64,000 nucleotides of DNA, taken from positions 1 through 64,000 of the forward strand of contig JACVRN010000011.1 of the NCBI GenBank assembly GCA_014534425.1. Reading direction: 5' to 3'. This DNA is from Pyrinomonadaceae bacterium (lineage in GTDB: Bacteria; Acidobacteriota; Blastocatellia; Pyrinomonadales; Pyrinomonadaceae). The translations under genes were made by a program, and so were the position numbers. Below, in pieces: positions 61,869-64,000 of this stretch; positions within the stretch are counted from its first letter, which is position 1; each line of letters opens with the position of its first letter. The notes beneath the pieces were generated by a model. The model made no database searches. It worked only from the letters and a program-made list of their open reading frames with translations, and was not told the origin of the DNA.

Positions 61869-63317
61869 TCAGTTTGGTGGCGTTAGCAGGTAAAGGTGGC
61901 CTTGGTCGGTGTCGGCGGCGAGAATCTTTCTGTCCTCGGTTATGCCGAGCGCCGTATGTAGCGTGATGCCAGTGCTGCATACCAGGCCGTTGAGGTCGCT
62001 CATTACGCCGCCACTGTAGAGGAAGGCGCTATTGTTGCTGCTGCCTACCACTTGCCCGCTATTGTTGATGCCCAGGCCCACGCCCTCGTCTGCGGCCAGC
62101 GAGTTGAGGTCGTGCAGCCCCGTGCTGTTGTAGAGGAAGGCGTGCTGCGACTCATCGTCGGTAATATCCGAGTAGCCTGTCACATCGCCGCCCTGGTTGG
62201 TCGCGCCGTTGCCGCCAAAGCTTCCGTAAGCGTCGCTGTATGTCCCGCCCAGGGAAATGTTATGCAGCCCCGTGGAGTCGTAGACGAAGACGTAAGAAGA
62301 GGACGAAGTGTAAGCCGTGCCTATGACGATGCCGGAATCAGTGAGGCGCAGGACTTCCGCGTACTCAGCGCCGGGCGTCAGGTCTTGCATAGAGGTGCCG
62401 TCGTAAAAAAAGACGTGCTGCTCATAGTTGCTATTGTCCGCGATGCCTACGACCTGCCCCGAAGCGTTGATGTGCGTAGCATTGCTATTAGACCCGCCGG
62501 ATAGAACGCCCAAGTCTACCATGCTCGTGCCGTCATAAAGGAAGGCGTGTTGCGCTCCGCCTGTGACCTCGGAGTAGCCAGCCGCCTGTCCCGCGTCGTT
62601 GACCGCAACGGCCTGGCTGCGCGTCCCGCCCGTCAACACGCCCAGGTCATGCATGCCATTAGCATCATAAAGAAAGGCGCGCGTGTCTTCGTTGGAGTTT
62701 GTAGATTCACCCACGACCTTGCCGTTCTCGCTGATGGCGTAAGGATAGCTGCGCGAGCCGCCGAGCGTGCCCAGGTCTACCATAGTGCCGTGGTCATAGC
62801 GAAAGGCATGCAGGGCATCGTTCGAATCGGTCGCAGCGCCGGTCGCCTGTCCCGCGTCGTTAATGTCAATCGCCACGCCGAAAGAGCCGCCGAGCGTCAG
62901 TTGATGCATTCCCGTGTCGTCGAAGAGCACGGTCTGCTGGTCGTTGGTGGAACTGTCCACGGCCATGCCGAAGACAGAGCCGTCTTCGCTCAGCGTCTTT
63001 TGTGAGTCTATGATGTTGAAATAGCTGCCGGGGGTGTTGAGTGCTGCGTCCAGGTCGTGTATGCCCGTGTCGTTGTAGACGAAGATGTGATATTGCGCGT
63101 TGGCGTCCGGGGCAAAGCCAAGGACATAACCGGAGCGCGTGAAGTACATCGCGTCCGCACCGGCTCCCCCCAGAGTTAGTTCTGTGACGGTGTAGCAGCT
63201 TGGCGACTGAGCGCCGACGCCCGTGGGACGCAGCACAGCGCCGTAAAGGAAGAGCGCTAAGCTCAGGAACGAAACTGTAATAGTTCGCCAACGTCTGACA
63301 GAGAGGATAGGATTCAT
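61869..63317 (-). CDS. Secreted HAF-repeat protein
   Basis: About 482 residues from MNPILSVRRWRTITVSFLSL (start 63317; AAGGAGTTGACTC precedes it). After the signal peptide the protein consists of HAF-type repeats: units like MVDLGTLGGSRSYPYAISEN, GKVVGES and HAFLYDGTSMVDLGVL recur about every 45 residues, making a probable beta-propeller. HAF-repeat proteins are extracellular with unknown ligands. An open frame continues upstream to 63440 without a better signal. Confidence 0.88.
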   Translation of the reverse strand: MNPILSVRRWRTITVSFLSLALFLYGAVLRPTGVGAQSPSCYTVTELTLGGAGADAMYFTRSGYVLGFAPDANAQYHIFVYNDTGIHDLDAALNTPGSYFNIIDSQKTLSEDGSVFGMAVDSSTNDQQTVLFDDTGMHQLTLGGSFGVAIDINDAGQATGAATDSNDALHAFRYDHGTMVDLGTLGGSRSYPYAISENGKVVGESTNSNEDTRAFLYDANGMHDLGVLTGGTRSQAVAVNDAGQAAGYSEVTGGAQHAFLYDGTSMVDLGVLSGGSNSNATHINASGQVVGIADNSNYEQHVFFYDGTSMQDLTPGAEYAEVLRLTDSGIVIGTAYTSSSSYVFVYDSTGLHNISLGGTYSDAYGSFGGNGATNQGGDVTGYSDITDDESQHAFLYNSTGLHDLNSLAADEGVGLGINNSGQVVGSSNNSAFLYSGGVMSDLNGLVCSTGITLHTALGITEDRKILAADTDQGHLYLLTPPN

Positions 63318-63761
63318 TGAGTCAACTCCTTCTGGTTTAAGTGAGCGTGAGTCATGCGCGCTTGTACGCTCTGGTTGAGTGGCGGTGCATGCCGCTAGCA
63401 GGGGCCGCCCCGGTGACAGGCGAAGTGCGCGACGGCGCATACGTCACCGCACACCTGTGCTTTAACATTCAGCGATGATTTATCTTTTAGCCGGGGTAAA
63501 GAAATGTAATGTTATGAAAGAGGAGATCGTTTCTTCAAAATAATTCCCCTGACATTTTCTTTAATCGTCATAGTCTTAAAAGTAAGGCGATATGAACCGC
63601 ACGAACTGGCGAAACGCCTAAGACATCTGGTACAAAACCAGATTGATGTAGCCCTCCCAGGGTCATCTTTCATCTTCTTGGCATTTACCGTACCGCGATT
63701 CAGGAAGAAACAAGGTCGGCTGTGGCGCAAGCCGGGCGTCAGGACAAAGAGGCAAATAAAA

Positions 63762-63793
63762 ACGGGGTGCCGGATAATTCTCGGCAACCCCGT
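63762..63793 (-). terminator. Terminator of the truncated gene at the window edge
   Basis: On the minus strand ACGGGGTTGCCG pairs with CGGCACCCCGT (one bulged base) and is followed by a T run. It lies about 80 bases past the stop at 63872. The stretch 63318-63761 holds no gene I can support. Confidence 0.7.
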
Positions 63794-63871
63794 AGCTGGT
63801 TTAACTCCGCAGGCACGATTCAAACTCTACTTTTCGCTCGGCGGGTGATTCGGTATAAGCGTTTCACGTTT

Positions 63872-64000
63872 TCAGCCTGCATCTGTTTCAGGCAGGCGCA
63901 CGTTGCGGTAAATCTCCTTCATGCTCATGTAGAGTTCTACGGACTCGAACCTCACCTGCTCTTCGGCTCCGGTAAAAATCTGTACTTCCCATTCGCTGCC
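63872..64000 (-). CDS. 3' end of an unidentified gene (partial)
   Basis: The window edge cuts this gene. The last 42 residues read GSEWEVQIFTGAEEQVRFES... and end ...RNVRLPETDAG before TGA. A terminator follows. No domain can be named from this fragment. Confidence 0.55.
   Translation of the reverse strand, partial: GSEWEVQIFTGAEEQVRFESVELYMSMKEIYRNVRLPETDAG

Noticed and set aside
63762-63810. 3' half of a GEMM riboswitch on the minus strand (GGGGTTGCCGA)
   Set aside because: The required GCAAAGCC core is absent upstream, where a coding region ends; the hairpin with U run is a simple terminator.
63512-63823. 103-residue minus-strand frame
   Set aside because: It includes the terminator hairpin of the upstream gene and shows no domain or signal.

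Overview
The window looks like a chromosomal stretch of an Acidobacteriota genome, probably class Blastocatellia. The assignment is inferred from gene style: a VWFA-related domain protein of the acidobacterial type, a Ser/Thr kinase fused to TPR repeats, tricorn-like, TolB-like and M28 secreted peptidases, several imidazolonepropionase-like amidohydrolases, a PEP-CTERM protein and a HAF-repeat protein. Most of it is GC-rich chromosome, interrupted by many long intergenic palindromes. No rRNA, CRISPR array or insertion sequence was seen.

Layout. 0.1-13 kb: secreted propeller protein and M28 peptidase, RRM protein, kinase-TPR protein with a tiny repeat peptide, FAD enzyme, small membrane protein, DUF1326-type protein, amidohydrolase, then a GEMM-I (c-di-GMP-I)-like riboswitch ahead of a carboxypeptidase-regulatory-like secreted protein. 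13-20 kb: an ergothioneine locus that joins biosynthesis (egtA, egtD, divergent egtB) with a fused permease/binding-protein ABC transporter resembling the ergothioneine importer EgtUV. 20-37 kb: VWA protein, zinc-ribbon membrane protein, three-subunit periplasmic molybdenum hydroxylase with a Cys-rich small protein behind it, amidohydrolase, ECF41-like sigma factor with a phytoene-desaturase-like oxidoreductase, methyltransferase, AraC regulator, tricorn-like protease, a Fur-family regulator plus cupin with matching AT-rich operators, and dUTPase.

38-45.5 kb is the most unusual part. A strong sigma70-like promoter, two candidate structured RNAs and a dense array of 21 tRNA genes are followed by an HNH endonuclease gene with a complete anti-16S Shine-Dalgarno sequence. 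Then come a 66-residue beta-grasp/ubiquitin-like candidate, two RNAs that look like bacterial Y RNAs, an unknown 148-residue protein, a Ro60-family (TROVE-vWA) protein, an unknown 288-residue protein and a short ThiF/E1-like adenylyltransferase. One Y RNA has the permuted tRNA-like fold known from YrlA RNAs. The other carries a colinear tRNA cloverleaf with a Ser(GGA) anticodon inside an almost identical Ro-binding stem. My reading is a Ro60/Y-RNA system coupled to a tRNA array and to ubiquitin-like activation chemistry. The RNA folds and the TROVE call rest on direct sequence evidence; the functional coupling is inference.

45.5-64 kb: FMN reductase, MOSC protein, two aminoglycoside-phosphotransferase-like kinases, a SET-domain protein, a PEP-CTERM protein, an M3 metallopeptidase, a tripeptidyl-peptidase-like hydrolase, an AT-richer type II restriction-modification module (Dam-type methylase, nuclease, controller) with a shared operator, a beta-barrel protein, a ketopantoate-reductase-like enzyme, a large PAS-GAF hybrid histidine kinase, a HAF-repeat secreted protein, and the 3' end of an unidentified gene.
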